Shown in pieces: positions 1-8,166 of a DNA stretch of 64,000 bases. Source of the stretch: JADFRG01 sp036986135 (GTDB lineage Bacteria > Chloroflexota > Anaerolineae > Anaerolineales > E44-bin32). The position numbers and the translations under genes were made by a program. Location of the stretch: the NCBI GenBank assembly GCA_036986135.1, contig BTQZ01000008.1, positions 1 through 64,000 on the forward strand, written 5' to 3'. How positions within the stretch are numbered: position 1 is the first letter of the stretch; each line of letters starts with the position of its first letter. The notes beneath the pieces are model-generated. The model was not told where the DNA came from. It was given only the letters and a program-made list of their open reading frames with translations, and searched no databases.

Positions 1-119
1 CCAGCGCCCTCACCGACTACAAGTCGGGCATGGACAAAGACTCGATCCGTCAAAAGCTCGGAATCTCAAAGATCCAGTGGAGGGAAGTGGGAATGAAGCT
101 GGATCGGCTTGCGGCGTAA
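1..119 (+). CDS. C-terminal fragment of an unidentified protein (5' end outside window)
   Basis: An open frame enters from the left edge (codons in phase with base 3) and stops at TAA 117-119, leaving 38 residues. The piece is Lys/Arg-rich and predicted helical, with KLGISKIQW in the middle. The pattern 'KLGIS...W' is reminiscent of the end of a helix-turn-helix or site-specific recombinase protein, but too little is present to assign a family. It converges on the gene at 198-821 with a hairpin terminator between them. Confidence 0.45.
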   Translation, partial: SALTDYKSGMDKDSIRQKLGISKIQWREVGMKLDRLAA

Positions 120-165
120 GGGCGGAACCTCCGGCGAGGATCTCCAGCGGCCGTTTGGAATCAAA

Positions 166-185
166 AAGGGGCTTTAGCGCCCCTT
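166..185. terminator. Bidirectional hairpin terminator between convergent genes
   Basis: AAGGGGC (166-172) pairs perfectly with GCCCCTT (179-185) across the loop TTTAGC. On the plus strand it is followed by TTCTTCGTTT. On the minus strand it is followed by TTTGATT. It lies between the stop at 119 and the convergent gene ending at 198, so it can serve both. Confidence 0.75.
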
Positions 186-197
186 CTTCGTTTCACC

Positions 198-821
198 CTA
201 CATCTTCTTGACGACGATGTCACCTATCACGTTTGCCGCGGCGTCCCCGCGATCGGCCGCGTTGGACAGATGCCGATACACTTCCCGGAGCTTCAGCATC
301 TCCACTATGTGGTCGACATCTGTTGGCATGTGAAACAAGTCGGCGATGGCCTCTCGGTAAACCGTTTCAGTTCGGTTTTCAAGTGCCTTGGCACGCACCG
401 CATGATCGTTCGCTACATTCGGATTCTTTTCGAGCCGCATCACCCCCCTGTGAATTTCGGCCGCAGCCTCACTCAGCAGGGAGACCATCCGCTCCATGTG
501 AGGCGTCGGGTCAATATCCAGCAGCTCCATCTCTTCGATGGTCGTGTTGGCATAGTCCAGGACGTCGTCGATCGTGAGCGAAAGCGCAAAAATATCCTCT
601 CGATCGATAGGGGTTACAAAGGTTCGATTTAGCTCATCAATCAGGATCCGGCGGACTTCATCCGCCTCCTTTTCAAGGTCGGTCAGTCTGCTTGCCAAAG
701 CCTCTTGGGGCTCTTTCACGTATTCCAGAAGAATCCTCAGGCCCTCAGACGTATATTCTGCCTGCTTTATTAGCAGCTCGATAAAGCGATTTGGCTTTCC
801 AGATCGTCGAAAAATGGACAT
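198..821 (-). CDS. DUF47/PhoU-like phosphate transport accessory protein
   Basis: The 207-residue all-helical protein matches the DUF47 (TIGR00153, PhoU-like) family in length and layout: an N-terminal helix starting MSIFRRSG, then a motif with FVTPIDREDIFALS (about residues 68-81). That Thr-Pro-x-Asp-Arg-Glu-Asp-Ile stretch is the family hallmark and probably contributes to a metal-binding helical bundle. Family members usually sit beside a PiT phosphate transporter and are thought to modulate it. No transporter is in this window, so its partner lies elsewhere. ATG at 821; a TATAAT lies about 30 nt upstream. Confidence 0.88.
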   Translation of the reverse strand: MSIFRRSGKPNRFIELLIKQAEYTSEGLRILLEYVKEPQEALASRLTDLEKEADEVRRILIDELNRTFVTPIDREDIFALSLTIDDVLDYANTTIEEMELLDIDPTPHMERMVSLLSEAAAEIHRGVMRLEKNPNVANDHAVRAKALENRTETVYREAIADLFHMPTDVDHIVEMLKLREVYRHLSNAADRGDAAANVIGDIVVKKM

Positions 822-850
822 TGTGCACTCTGCCTGCTCTGTGGCCCGGT

Positions 851-879
851 ATTATAGCCTGCGCTCAGAATTACGAATC
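851..879 (-). promoter_or_regulatory. Candidate promoter for the DUF47 gene
   Basis: On the minus strand a perfect TATAAT (856-851) is preceded 17 nt upstream by a weak -35, GATTCG (879-874). The expected start of transcription lies about 23 nt before the ATG at 821. Only the -10 is convincing. Confidence 0.5.
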
Positions 880-900
880 ACGTCGGACGGGGAGATGCGC

Positions 901-929
901 TTGACAGCCCGCGGGCTTGACCGGACAAT
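901..929 (+). promoter_or_regulatory. Promoter of era (predicted leaderless)
   Basis: Consensus -35 TTGACA (901-906), a 17-nt spacer and -10 GACAAT (924-929). The GTG start of era is at 936, where transcription should begin, so the mRNA would have almost no 5' leader. Confidence 0.6.
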
Positions 930-935
930 GGGACG

Positions 936-1832
936 GTGGTCAGCGAGCACCGCTCCGGTTTTGTGGCCGTGTCTGGTCGGCCCAACGTTGGCAAATCAAC
1001 GCTGCTCAACGCCATCCTGGCACAAGACATCCTGCCCGTCTCTCCCAAGCCGCAGACGACACGCGTGCGCCAACTGGCCATCCTCACTACTTCCAACGCA
1101 CAGGCCATATTTGTGGACACCCCAGGAATACACCGACCTCGCAATCGGCTGGGGCAGTATATGAATAGCGTAGCGTCAAACGCGTTAAAAGACGCCGATG
1201 TGATCCTGTGCGTATTCGATGTGCATCAGGCACCCAAAGTAAGCGATCGGCTGGTTGCAGAAGCCGTTCTCCAGCACGCCCCGAAGGCCGCGACCATCGC
1301 AGCACTGAACAAGATGGATCTCGTCCGGCCGGAGCGACTGCAATCTAATTGGAATGCCTTCTTGGCTCTGCTGCCGGCCGCGCTCCCGGTTGGTGTGTCC
1401 GCCACTCGCGGAGATAACCTGGATTTGCTGACCCAGGAGATTGTTGACCGTCTTCCGGAGGGCCCTCGGTATTTTTCGGACTCCGAGATAACGGATGCCT
1501 ACGAACGCGATATCGCGGCCGATCTTATCCGCTCTGCCGCGCTGGCCCTCCTGCGTGACGAAGTCCCCCATAGCCTTGCAGTGCAGGTCGATGAGTACGC
1601 TGAGCGGGGCGAACGCGGTGCGTACATCGCTGCAACGATATATGTGGAACGCGATTCGCAGAAGGGGATCGTGATTGGGAAGCGCGGTTCGATGCTACGC
1701 GAAATCGGAAAACGGGGAAGAGAGTCGATTGAACAGATGTCGGGCAGGAAGGTCTACCTGGATCTGCGGGTCAAGGTGTGGCCGGGTTGGCGCGATGACG
1801 CTAAGGCGCTTAGGCAGCTGGGCTATGGCTAA
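936..1832 (+). CDS. era: GTPase Era
   Basis: Era is an essential GTPase that binds 16S rRNA and helps mature the 30S subunit. The 298 residues have the usual family length and order: G1 GRPNVGKST (about 13-21), G2 switch Thr in QTTRVRQ, G3 DTPGIH (about 60), G4 NKMD (about 124), then a C-terminal KH RNA-binding domain with GKRGSMLREIGKRGR. The start is GTG 936: the protein then begins right before the G domain, and the -10 box is only 7 nt upstream, so translation is probably leaderless. The 3' end overlaps the methyltransferase start at 1825 by 8 bp. Confidence 0.96.
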   Translation: MVSEHRSGFVAVSGRPNVGKSTLLNAILAQDILPVSPKPQTTRVRQLAILTTSNAQAIFVDTPGIHRPRNRLGQYMNSVASNALKDADVILCVFDVHQAPKVSDRLVAEAVLQHAPKAATIAALNKMDLVRPERLQSNWNAFLALLPAALPVGVSATRGDNLDLLTQEIVDRLPEGPRYFSDSEITDAYERDIAADLIRSAALALLRDEVPHSLAVQVDEYAERGERGAYIAATIYVERDSQKGIVIGKRGSMLREIGKRGRESIEQMSGRKVYLDLRVKVWPGWRDDAKALRQLGYG

Positions 1833-2721
1833 ATCAGATCGCAAGCGAACCTCGACCAGCAGCTTCGGCACCGGGGGTCGGTTCAGCCACGATTCCTCAC
1901 CCTTCTACTCCGGTCGTCTCTATCACAATCTCAAGCCCGAGCAGGTCAGTGAATACGTAGAGCAGGATCTGCCGGACGAACACCGTGACCGCATATTTGA
2001 GAGTACCTCGGAGGAAATGAGTGAGCTACCGGACCATTCGGTTCACCTGATGGTTACCTCCCCTCCCTACAACGTTCGCAAAGATTACGATCAAGACCTG
2101 TCCCTGGAGGAATACAGGGAATTGCTCAGCAAGGTGTTCAGGGAGACCCACAGGGTCCTGGTTACCGGCGGCCGCGCGTGTGTAAATGTCGCGAATTTGG
2201 GTCGCAAGCCCTACCTTCCGCTTCACGCCTTTGTAATTCAGGACATGATTGAGGCCGGCTTCCATATGCGCGGGGAGATCATCTGGGACAAGGGTGCAAG
2301 TGCCGCAGCGTCAACGGCCTGGGGATCCTGGCTATCGGCCAGCAATCCGGTGTTGCGCGACGTCCACGAGTACATCCTGGTGTTTTCGAAGCAGTCCTTT
2401 TCGCGCAAGGTGGATGGCAACCAAAGCACGATCGAACGGGACGAGTTCCTGGAATGGACGAAGAGCGTCTGGCACATCCCTGCAGTTTCGGCGCGAAAGA
2501 TTGGCCACCCCGCCCCCTTCCCGGAAGAGCTGCCCGAACGCCTCATAAAAATGTACACGTTCCGGGGGGATGTGGTTCTGGATCCTTTCGCCGGCTCCGG
2601 AACCACTTGTGTGGCAGCCCTGAAGAACGGGCGAGACTATGTTGGCTATGAAATCGAGGGTGAGTACGTGGCTCTGGCGGAGACGCGGCTGGCAGACGTT
2701 CGGGACTCTATGGAGCACTAA
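1825..2721 (+). CDS. Site-specific DNA methyltransferase, beta class (N4-cytosine or N6-adenine)
   Basis: The 298-residue enzyme transfers a methyl group from SAM to the exocyclic amino group of a base. Catalytic motif IV TSPPYN (about residues 74-79) precedes the SAM-binding motif DPFAGSGTT (about 254-262), the order that defines beta-class amino-methyltransferases (PF01555). SPPY is commonest in N4-cytosine enzymes but also occurs in N6-adenine enzymes, so the target cannot be fixed. Longer in-frame starts exist inside era. ATG 1825 is chosen because it gives a normal N-terminus and an 8-bp overlap with era. No restriction endonuclease is nearby, so it appears to be an orphan methylase cotranscribed with a housekeeping GTPase. 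It converges with ribF, 7 bp away. Confidence 0.88.
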   Translation: MAKSDRKRTSTSSFGTGGRFSHDSSPFYSGRLYHNLKPEQVSEYVEQDLPDEHRDRIFESTSEEMSELPDHSVHLMVTSPPYNVRKDYDQDLSLEEYRELLSKVFRETHRVLVTGGRACVNVANLGRKPYLPLHAFVIQDMIEAGFHMRGEIIWDKGASAAASTAWGSWLSASNPVLRDVHEYILVFSKQSFSRKVDGNQSTIERDEFLEWTKSVWHIPAVSARKIGHPAPFPEELPERLIKMYTFRGDVVLDPFAGSGTTCVAALKNGRDYVGYEIEGEYVALAETRLADVRDSMEH

Positions 2722-2728
2722 TCCGATC

Positions 2729-3664
2729 CTATCCCAGCCCTCGCTCCTCTAACAAGCTGCGGGCCTGCCGAATATCCAGCTTAATCTGTGCGAGGAGCGC
2801 CTCTGGGCCGGAGAAACGCATCTCGTCTCGCAGTCGATCGACAAACTCGAGCTTGACTTCCTTCCCGAAGAGCGCCCCTTCGTAATCGAGGATGTGGGCC
2901 TCTACGACAGGCGCCCTAAGCTCGTCCTCAAATGTAGGCCGAAAGCCAATGTTTGTAACAGCTTGTTTGCGTACCCCTTCGACCTCCGCCATGCACGCGT
3001 ATACGCCGACAGCGGGGTAGCCGCGCTCCTCCCAGATCATTAGATTGGCGGTAGGGATCCCGATCTCCTTTCCGCGCCCAGCACCTTCTTGAACGACACC
3101 GGGAAGCGCAAATGACCTTCCCAGATAGGTCGCTGCCCGCGCGACATCACCGGAACGAAGCGCCTCTCGCACACGCGTCGAGCTAACAATCTCGCCCCCT
3201 ACCACCATCGGGGGAACGAGATGGTAGCGGAAATTCCTGGCGTGGCTTTCCCTTTCAAGGAAGTGTCGGTTACCGCGACGCTGGTGACCCAGTGCGAAAT
3301 CCTCACCAGCCCATAGGTCCGTAAATCCGAGTTGGGCGATGAGCCGGTCCAGAAAATCGCCGGCCTCGATTTGAGAGAGTTCCAAGTCGAAAGTTTGCGT
3401 GATGACGTAATCCGCGCCCACTATCCCGAGCAACTCGGCTTTCTCATCTGGAGCTGTGATGTAAAAAGCTGGAGTACGCTGCCGCAGCACAACGGAGGGA
3501 TGTGGATAGAAGGTCAGGACAACCACCGGCAAGTCGGCTCGCTTCGCCCTCCTTACCATCCTTCTCAGCAGGTCTTGATGGCCTAGATGAACGCCATCGA
3601 AGGAGCCAATGGTAAGAGAGCTGCGTTCTAGTCGAGCCTCATTCAGATCGTGAAGATGCTGCAT
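2729..3664 (-). CDS. ribF: Bifunctional riboflavin kinase / FAD synthetase
   Basis: RibF phosphorylates riboflavin to FMN and adenylates FMN to FAD in the cytoplasm. The N-terminal nucleotidyltransferase domain shows GSFDGVHLGHQ (about 22-32), the HxGH-type motif, and the STRVREALRSGD segment. The C-terminal kinase domain shows GRGKEIGIPTANL with the Pro-Thr-Ala-Asn motif that binds nucleotide and metal. Length 311 is typical. ATG 3664 follows the truB stop TAG (3667-3665) with no gap, so it is the last gene of the nusA-truB-ribF unit and is translationally coupled. Confidence 0.95.
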   Translation of the reverse strand: MQHLHDLNEARLERSSLTIGSFDGVHLGHQDLLRRMVRRAKRADLPVVVLTFYPHPSVVLRQRTPAFYITAPDEKAELLGIVGADYVITQTFDLELSQIEAGDFLDRLIAQLGFTDLWAGEDFALGHQRRGNRHFLERESHARNFRYHLVPPMVVGGEIVSSTRVREALRSGDVARAATYLGRSFALPGVVQEGAGRGKEIGIPTANLMIWEERGYPAVGVYACMAEVEGVRKQAVTNIGFRPTFEDELRAPVVEAHILDYEGALFGKEVKLEFVDRLRDEMRFSGPEALLAQIKLDIRQARSLLEERGLG

Positions 3665-4546
3665 CTAGGAGAGGAATACTTTGCGAGGCTGCCATTCCTG
3701 GCCGTTTTCGGCCGAAACCAGGATCGCCACTAGCTCCCCGCCCGGACCCAACGCCCTGGCCATTCCTGTCGCTCCGTCTTTTGATGGAATGCGCAGCCCG
3801 TTTCGAATCCTTTCCAGCTCGGTCTCCTCCAGCGTAACAATCGGGAGATCCGGAAGCGCTTCCGCCGCAGGGCGCACCAGTGTTTGCCACACGCCCCGCC
3901 TCATGGCCTCCTGCAACTCTTCCAGCCTCACCGCATGCTCCAAGCCAAAGGGTCCAGCCCTGAGGCGGCGCAGCGCGGACAGGTGTGCACCGGTGGATAG
4001 CGCTTGCCCGAGATCGTGGGCCAGGGATCGAATATAGGTTCCTGCCGAGCATTCGACTCGGACGCTCAGTTCCGGCGGTTCGTATTCCAGCTTCGTGAGT
4101 TCGTATACCGTTACGCTGCGAGGGTCGAGCTTCACTGGCTTCCCCTCCCGCGCCAACTCGTAGGCTTTTCTTCCCTGGAGCTTGATTGCGCTATAGGGCG
4201 GAGGGACCTGTTGAATCTCACCCCGAAATATCTCGAGGGCGGCCTCAATCTGTACTTCAGTGGGCACCTCACCTGCGGAACTCGTCGTCTCGCCTTCGGC
4301 GTCATAGGTCTCCGTCGACTCTCCAAACCGAATTCTGGCCTCGTAGCTCTTGGTTGAGCTGGAGAGGTATTCTGAGAGGCGCGTGGCCTGACCCAGGCAA
4401 AGGACCAGCACGCCCGAGGCCCTCGGATCGAGCGTTCCCGCATGGCCCACCTTACGCACCCGCGTGCCGCGGCGCACGATGCTCACCACCTTGTGCGAGG
4501 TTGGCCCCTCCGGCTTATCAACGACGATGACGCCGAAACTGCTCAG
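3665..4546 (-). CDS. truB: tRNA pseudouridine(55) synthase TruB, probable CTG start
   Basis: TruB makes pseudouridine 55 in the T loop of tRNA. The catalytic Asp is in GHAGTLDPRASGVL and the hallmark VVDKPEGPTSHKVV is at the very N-terminus. That N-terminal motif lies upstream of the first GTG (4489), and an in-frame stop at 4558-4556 bars anything longer. No ATG, GTG or TTG exists between that stop and the motif. The only sensible start is CTG 4546, overlapping the nrnA stop as CTGA, with GAGG (4557-4554) 7 nt upstream as a ribosome-binding site. The protein is then 293 residues, normal for the family. TruB is near-universal, so a broken gene is unlikely. Confidence 0.9.
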   Translation of the reverse strand: MSSFGVIVVDKPEGPTSHKVVSIVRRGTRVRKVGHAGTLDPRASGVLVLCLGQATRLSEYLSSSTKSYEARIRFGESTETYDAEGETTSSAGEVPTEVQIEAALEIFRGEIQQVPPPYSAIKLQGRKAYELAREGKPVKLDPRSVTVYELTKLEYEPPELSVRVECSAGTYIRSLAHDLGQALSTGAHLSALRRLRAGPFGLEHAVRLEELQEAMRRGVWQTLVRPAAEALPDLPIVTLEETELERIRNGLRIPSKDGATGMARALGPGGELVAILVSAENGQEWQPRKVFLS

Positions 4547-5496
4547 GAATCCGCCTCAATGATGGTCGCGAAGGTCGCCTTAAGTACTCGCTCCACGACC
4601 TCCTGGACCTCCCCCTCGATCATGGCGCCCGCTGCAAGTTCGTGGCCTCCTCCATCGAAGTTGCCGGCCAGCCGGCTGACATCTACGCCAGGCAGAGCGC
4701 GCCAACTGATCTTCACCTGACCCTCCGGCTGCTCCACAAACAGAATAGCGACGCGTGGCCCTTTAATCGTGGTTAGCACGTCGATCAAATCGGCGTCATC
4801 TGAACCGGGATACCCGGCAAGCTCGCGGTCCGAAACTCGCAGGACGGTCCACACGACGTCATCGCGCATATCCATCCGCGATAGGCCCTGCGCCCAATAG
4901 CGCACCGCCTCGTAACTGCGTCCTAATAGCGCTTTTCGGTATAGCTTCGAAATGTCAGCTCCGAGTTCGATCAATTCTGCCGCGATCCTCAATGAATCGG
5001 AACTGACGCTGCTCGTGCGAAACCCGAGCGTATCGGTGATGAGACCCAGCAGCAGATTGCTGGCAATATCGACTTCGAGAGGGAGCTTCAGCTGGGGGAA
5101 GACCCGGTACAGTACCACCGTCGTGGACGCCGCTCCAGGGTCGACCAAATTGATCTTCCCGAATTGGGTGTTGCTTGGATGGTGATCGAAATTCAGATCC
5201 ACACGTTTGACATCAAGTGGCCCAAGCCGCCGGATGTCGGCTGCGTCTACCGTGACGATCAATTTCCCGCCTACAGGGAGCTCTCGCCGAACCCGGTCAG
5301 CGCCGGGAAGGAACTGCCACTTCGGTGGCAGGCCGCCAGCAAGCACGGGCCAGACCTGTTTCCCTATCTCTTGCATGGCCAGGGTTAGCGCGAGCATTGA
5401 GCCGACCGCATCACCGTCTGGGCGCTCGTGGCTAATGACGACAATTTCTGACGAACCTGCGATCAGTCCTGCGGCTCGCTCGACCTCAGTTGTCAT
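4543..5496 (-). CDS. nrnA: DHH-family phosphoesterase, NrnA-like (nanoRNase / pAp phosphatase)
   Basis: NrnA-type DHH/DHHA1 proteins degrade 2-5 nt RNA fragments and dephosphorylate pAp. The 317 residues contain the Mn-binding motifs SHERPDGDAVGS (about 22-33), VTVDAAD, NFDHHPSN (the DHH motif, about 104-111) and the C-terminal GGGHELAAGA of the DHHA1 domain. It sits between rbfA and truB, the usual place in this operon across Gram-positive and Chloroflexota lineages. Its TGA stop overlaps the proposed CTG start of truB, coupling the two. Confidence 0.92.
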   Translation of the reverse strand: MTTEVERAAGLIAGSSEIVVISHERPDGDAVGSMLALTLAMQEIGKQVWPVLAGGLPPKWQFLPGADRVRRELPVGGKLIVTVDAADIRRLGPLDVKRVDLNFDHHPSNTQFGKINLVDPGAASTTVVLYRVFPQLKLPLEVDIASNLLLGLITDTLGFRTSSVSSDSLRIAAELIELGADISKLYRKALLGRSYEAVRYWAQGLSRMDMRDDVVWTVLRVSDRELAGYPGSDDADLIDVLTTIKGPRVAILFVEQPEGQVKISWRALPGVDVSRLAGNFDGGGHELAAGAMIEGEVQEVVERVLKATFATIIEADS

Positions 5497-5512
5497 CTGT
5501 ATTCAGTTTCCG

Positions 5513-5920
5513 CTAGCCTTCGTGGGGCGTGGATTCGAGGGGGTCATCCTGGGAGGCCTCACCACGCGCCTCCCGCTCTTCTCGTTCCTCCTGCAATCGT
5601 TCCAGCAGTTCATCGACACGCGCGCCCCGATCCGGAGAATAATCCCAGCGAAATCGAAGTTGAGGAAACGCACGCATGGGAATGTTGGAGGCTAGCTCTT
5701 TGCGTAGGAATCCACGCGCGCTCTCAAGCGCGGTCAGAACTTCTCGCTCCTCATCCAGAGCCGTCACATAGATCGTTGCGTAGGCCAGCTCGCGATCGAC
5801 ATCCACTCCGGTAACCGTTAGGCTCGCCAGCCGCGGGTCGGCCACCTTTCGCTGAAGCAGGATCGCCAATTCCCGGTTGATGCGATCGGCGACCCTGCGT
5901 GCGCGTGTCTCGCTAGGCAC
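5513..5920 (-). CDS. rbfA: 30S ribosome-binding factor RbfA
   Basis: RbfA is a small KH-fold factor that binds immature 30S subunits and is needed for 16S rRNA 5' end processing. The 135 residues show the family pattern: R-hydrophobic-ADRINRELA at the N-terminus, DPRLASLTVTGVDV in the middle and RFRWDYSPDRGARVDELL near the C-terminus. A short charged tail follows. The start is GTG 5920, with AGGTGAG about 9 nt upstream. It lies between infB and nrnA. Confidence 0.94.
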   Translation of the reverse strand: MPSETRARRVADRINRELAILLQRKVADPRLASLTVTGVDVDRELAYATIYVTALDEEREVLTALESARGFLRKELASNIPMRAFPQLRFRWDYSPDRGARVDELLERLQEEREEREARGEASQDDPLESTPHEG

Positions 5921-6007
5921 GTCTATTTCTCACCTTAGAAATCTAAGCATATCCTTCGGCTACCCCCTCGGACTGAATCGTCCGCAGGTAAAAGGGAGTC
6001 TCCGACT

Positions 6008-7798
6008 CTATTCCACCGCTACGATCTCCTCTACAAAGGCGACCAGCCTATCGCCCTTCTTGAAGGCCTCGAAGCCTTTGAGGGCAATTCCGCACTCGAA
6101 ACCCTCGCGAATCTCATTCACGTCTTCCTTTTCATGCCTTAGTGAGGCGACAGGACCTTCATGCAGATTCTCCTCATCGCGCATGACGCGCATGCGCGCG
6201 TTGCGCCGAATCTCACCTTCGAGGACTCGGCAGCCAGCTATCTTGCCTACCTTCGGAATGCGGAAGATCTCCAGCACCTCTGCCTGACCCAATTCCACCA
6301 CTCGCTTCTCGGGCTTCAACATTCCCTTCAGCGCGTTCTCGATGTCCTCCGTCAGGCGGTAGATCACATCGTACAGCCGGATGTCGACTCGCTCAGTTTC
6401 TGCCGATCGCCTTGTGGCCTGGTCTGCCTCCACACTGAATCCGATCACGATCGCTCCGGAGGCGGATGCGAGCATCACATCGTCCTCCCCGATATTGCCA
6501 GTTGCCGAGTGCAGCACGTTGATCCGGATATCCCCGACGTTCAATTCCTCAAGCGAATTGACGATCGGTTCCAGCGAACCTTGCACATCGGCTTTTACAA
6601 CCAATCTCAATTCCTGGGCCTCACCCGCTTGGTAAGCCTCGAAGATTTGATCCAGGGTCATGGCCGGCGCGCTGCCAGGCGCGGCAACCACTTCGTCCTG
6701 GCGGGCCCTGATAATCGCCTTGGCCTCACGTTCGGATGCGACCAAAGTGAACAGCTCGCCAGCCCGTGGCACTTCCGAAATCCCTAGCACAGAAACTGGC
6801 GTCGAGGGGGGCGCCTCCTTAATGGCGTTACCTCGAAAGTCGAACATGGCACGAACCCGACCTTGGGCGTCTCCCGCAATTACAACATCGCCAGCGCGGA
6901 GCGTCCCGTTCTGCACCAACAGAGTCGCCAAGACACCCTTTGTCTTGTCTAGCTCGCCTTCGATAACCGTGCCGAGGACCTCTCCCTCGGGATTGGCTCG
7001 GATTTCCGTAGAGTCGGCAACCAGTAGGATGGCCTCCAACAGGTCCTCGATGCCTGAACCTTGCTTGGCCGATACCGGCACGACCATCGTATCGCCTTCC
7101 CATTCGTCGGGCACCAATCCCACGTCCGCCAGTTCTTGCTTCACTTTATCCGGATTTGCGTTAGGTCGATCGACCTTGTTCAGCGCCACGACGATAGGCA
7201 CGCGGGCGGCGTTGGCATGTGCCAGCGCTTCGCGCGTTTGAGGCATCACGCCATCGTCCGCAGCGACCACCAACACTGCGATATCCGCGCCTTGGGCGCC
7301 TCGAGCGCGCATGGCAGTAAACGCGGCGTGGCCCGGCGTATCCAAGAATGTAATCGGCCGATCGTTATGGGTGATCTGATATGCGCCGATGTGCTGCGTA
7401 ATCCCGCCCGCTTCTCCGGCGGCCACATCCTCTTTTCGAATGGCATCGAGCAGGGTCGTCTTGCCGTGATCGACGTGACCCAGGATGGTGACAACCGGGG
7501 CACGATCTACGAGCTTGTCGGGATCCTCCTCGTCAAGGATCTGTCGCCAGCGCGGCAGCTCCGTGGCTTGCTCGGATGCGTCCGCCTCCAGCGGCTCAGG
7601 AGCCTGGGCTTCGTAACCGAACTCGGCGATAACGATCGCTGCCGTATCGAAGTCGATCTGCTGATTGATGTTGGCCATCACTCCGTTGGCCATCAAGTGC
7701 TTGATTACATCGATGGGACTCGCGTCGATGCGATCCGCCAGGTCACGGACCGACAGGGATTCGGGGATCTCAATGAGTTTTTGGACATCCTCGCTCAT
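6008..7798 (-). CDS. infB: Translation initiation factor IF-2 (short form)
   Basis: IF-2 delivers fMet-tRNA to the 30S subunit. The G domain shows G1 GHVDHGKTTLLDA (about 106-118), G3 DTPGHAAF, G4 NKVD and G5 SAKQG, followed by domains II-IV including the C-terminal fMet-tRNA-binding barrel. At 596 residues it is much shorter than the 800-1000 residues common in bacteria. Only one small N-terminal IF2_N domain (about 10-65) precedes the G domain, with no long charged linker. ATG 7798 has a strong GGAGG about 7 nt upstream. It belongs to the nusA operon. Confidence 0.96.
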   Translation of the reverse strand: MSEDVQKLIEIPESLSVRDLADRIDASPIDVIKHLMANGVMANINQQIDFDTAAIVIAEFGYEAQAPEPLEADASEQATELPRWRQILDEEDPDKLVDRAPVVTILGHVDHGKTTLLDAIRKEDVAAGEAGGITQHIGAYQITHNDRPITFLDTPGHAAFTAMRARGAQGADIAVLVVAADDGVMPQTREALAHANAARVPIVVALNKVDRPNANPDKVKQELADVGLVPDEWEGDTMVVPVSAKQGSGIEDLLEAILLVADSTEIRANPEGEVLGTVIEGELDKTKGVLATLLVQNGTLRAGDVVIAGDAQGRVRAMFDFRGNAIKEAPPSTPVSVLGISEVPRAGELFTLVASEREAKAIIRARQDEVVAAPGSAPAMTLDQIFEAYQAGEAQELRLVVKADVQGSLEPIVNSLEELNVGDIRINVLHSATGNIGEDDVMLASASGAIVIGFSVEADQATRRSAETERVDIRLYDVIYRLTEDIENALKGMLKPEKRVVELGQAEVLEIFRIPKVGKIAGCRVLEGEIRRNARMRVMRDEENLHEGPVASLRHEKEDVNEIREGFECGIALKGFEAFKKGDRLVAFVEEIVAVE

Positions 7799-7882
7799 AT
7801 CACACCTCCAGCCCCTGGCCAGAGTTTGAGCGAGCGACCAGCCTAGGGGATCCTGCTTGTTGCCGCGGCTCGGTGGCCGGGC

Positions 7883-8158
7883 TCAACCATTGGATTCTGG
7901 CAACTGATCCATGTAATGCATCAGTTTATTGCGATCGTCAATCGTCAATTCTACCCGCAGCGCTTTGGACAGAGATCCTTTCAGACCTCTTTCCCAGCAA
8001 GTTCGTCGGTCGTGTAAATAGGCGCCTCTGCCGGGAGCTTTCGAGCTCGGATCAATCCTAACACCATCGGGAGCGCGAACGATGCGGATCAGCGACCTCT
8101 TCGGGAGCACTTCCCTGCAGCCTACGCAAGTCCGCTGTGGGACGTGTTTCCCGGACAT
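7883..8158 (-). CDS. rnpM: YlxR/RnpM family RNA-binding protein (DUF448)
   Basis: The 91-residue basic protein has the family signature RTCVGCRE (about 8-15), followed by KRSLIRIVR and GRGAYLHDRRTCWE. In Firmicutes the homologue (YlxR, renamed RnpM) binds and modulates RNase P RNA; the role here is inferred by homology. Its place between nusA and infB is the classic one. The nusA stop is only 8 bp upstream. Confidence 0.9.
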   Translation of the reverse strand: MSGKHVPQRTCVGCREVLPKRSLIRIVRAPDGVRIDPSSKAPGRGAYLHDRRTCWERGLKGSLSKALRVELTIDDRNKLMHYMDQLPESNG

Positions 8159-8166
8159 CGCTTGCG

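Noticed and set aside
1675..1824. Longer start for the DNA methyltransferase
   Set aside because: It would extend 50 residues into era with no methyltransferase-like sequence; ATG 1825 fits the usual overlap pattern.
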